A DNA stretch of 8,035 nt from contig JAUXNZ010000283.1 in assembly GCA_030682595.1 (NCBI GenBank), forward strand, positions 1-8,035. Direction: 5' to 3'. The position numbers and the translations under genes were made by a program. Under the pieces are notes generated by a model that did not search any database, had not been told where the DNA came from, and worked only from the letters and a program-made list of their open reading frames with translations. The DNA is from Rhodocyclaceae bacterium. Lineage in GTDB: Bacteria; Pseudomonadota; Gammaproteobacteria; Burkholderiales; Rhodocyclaceae. Positions 6,978-8,035 of this stretch are shown piece by piece (position 1 is the first letter of the stretch; each line of letters starts with the position of its first letter).

Positions 6978-8035
6978 ATGAAACTCCTCGTCATCGGCTC
7001 CGGCGGCCGCGAACATGCGCTGGCCTGGCGGCTGGCGCAGTCGCAGAAAGTCCAGAAAGTCTATGTCGCGCCCGGCAATGCCGGCACGGCGCGCGAGGAT
7101 GGTCTGGAAAATCTGCCCATCACCGCCATTCCGGAGCTCATCGCCTTCGCGCGCGACAACGCCATCCACGCCACCGTGGTCGGGCCGGAAGCGCCGCTCG
7201 CCGCCGGCGTGGTCGACGCCTTCCGCGCGGCCGGGCTGCGCATCTTCGGCCCCACTAAGGCGGCCGCGCAACTGGAAAGCTCGAAGGACTTTGCCAAGCA
7301 GTTCATGCACCGCCACGGCATTGCCACGGCGAAGTTCCGCACTTTCACCGGAGCCGACGCCGCCGCCGCGCATGCCTACCTCGATGCCGAAGGTGCACCC
7401 ATCGTCATCAAGGCCGACGGCCTGGCGGCCGGCAAGGGCGTGGTCGTCGCCATGGATAGCGCAACCGCACACCGCGCCATTGACGACATGCTGGCCGGCA
7501 ACAAGCTGGGCGCGGCGGGCAGCCGGGTTGTCATCGAAGAGTTTCTCGACGGCGAAGAGGCCAGCTTCATCGTCATGGCCGACGGCCACCACGCGCTGGC
7601 GCTCGCCACCAGCCAGGATCATAAACGCCTGGGGGATGGCGACACCGGCCCCAACACCGGCGGCATGGGCGCCTATTCGCCGGCCCCGGTGGTGACGCCC
7701 GCCATCCACGCCCGCGTGATGCGTGAGGTGATCATGCCGACCATCCATGGCATGGAGCAGGACGGCATCCTGTTCACGGGCTTCCTCTATGCCGGTCTGA
7801 TGATCAAGCCCGATGGCAGCCTGAAAGTGCTCGAATTCAATTGCCGCATGGGCGACCCGGAGACCCAGCCGATCATGCTGCGGCTGAAGAGCGACCTCTT
7901 GGCACTCATCGATGCCGCCATCGACGGCCATCTTGACAAGGTCGAGGCTGACTGGGATCGGCGCGTCGCGCTCGGCGTCGTGCTGGCCGCGCACAATTAC
8001 CCCAACGCCCCGCGCAACGGCGATGTCATTCTCGG
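6978..8035 (+). CDS. purD: Phosphoribosylamine-glycine ligase PurD (GAR synthetase), 3' partial
   Basis: PurD joins glycine to phosphoribosylamine using ATP, the second step of de novo purine synthesis. The frame is open to the end of the window, giving 352 residues; about 70 are missing compared with the usual length of about 425. The N-terminal domain starts with KLLVIGSGGREHALAW (2-17) and carries APGNAGT (31-37) and VVGPEAPLAAGV (67-78). The ATP-grasp domain shows SSKDFAK (101-107), VIKADGLAAGKGVVVA (143-158), EEFLDGEEAS (187-196), QDHKRLGDGDTGPNTGGMGA (213-232) and the metal-binding FNCRMGDPETQ (287-297). The ATG is 3 bases after the purH stop and has no clear ribosome binding site, so translation probably depends on ribosomes finishing purH. 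purH followed by purD is also the E. coli order. Confidence 0.97.
   Translation, partial: MKLLVIGSGGREHALAWRLAQSQKVQKVYVAPGNAGTAREDGLENLPITAIPELIAFARDNAIHATVVGPEAPLAAGVVDAFRAAGLRIFGPTKAAAQLESSKDFAKQFMHRHGIATAKFRTFTGADAAAAHAYLDAEGAPIVIKADGLAAGKGVVVAMDSATAHRAIDDMLAGNKLGAAGSRVVIEEFLDGEEASFIVMADGHHALALATSQDHKRLGDGDTGPNTGGMGAYSPAPVVTPAIHARVMREVIMPTIHGMEQDGILFTGFLYAGLMIKPDGSLKVLEFNCRMGDPETQPIMLRLKSDLLALIDAAIDGHLDKVEADWDRRVALGVVLAAHNYPNAPRNGDVIL

Noticed and set aside
6138..7994. A 618-codon open frame on the minus strand opposite purH and purD
   Set aside because: Its protein is low-complexity and rich in Asp, Gly, Ala, Arg and His, resembles no family, and lies antisense to two strongly conserved enzymes. 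Long antisense open frames are expected in high-GC coding DNA.

Overview
This is an ordinary, densely packed chromosomal segment from a high-GC Gram-negative bacterium, most likely a betaproteobacterium (inference, from the dusB-fis-purH order, a short Fis, UbiH and the AmgK/MurU cell-wall salvage pair). All seven genes lie on the + strand. No mobile element, tRNA, rRNA, CRISPR array or phage gene is visible. I did not find an undescribed system; the interest lies in details of gene junctions and in two protein variants.

The first block (1-3895) runs amgK (5' end cut off by the window), murU, pepP and ubiH, with junctions of +4, -9 and +4 bases (overlaps positive, gap negative). AmgK and MurU act in sequence: a sugar kinase makes an anomeric 1-phosphate of N-acetylmuramate or N-acetylglucosamine, and a uridylyltransferase converts MurNAc-1-phosphate to UDP-MurNAc, feeding recycled wall sugar back into peptidoglycan synthesis. 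PepP is a metal-dependent Xaa-Pro aminopeptidase. UbiH is a flavin hydroxylase of ubiquinone synthesis. pepP and ubiH are also adjacent in Escherichia coli.

A 244-base gap (3896-4139) separates the blocks. It begins with a perfect 18-bp inverted repeat just after the ubiH stop and ends with a possible -10 box before dusB. It holds no credible gene.

The second block (4140-8035) runs dusB, fis, purH and purD (3' end cut off). DusB reduces uridines in tRNA, Fis is a nucleoid protein and transcription regulator, and PurH and PurD are enzymes of de novo purine synthesis. In E. coli dusB-fis and purH-purD are two separate operons; here they form one tight run, which suggests shared, growth-linked transcription (inference).
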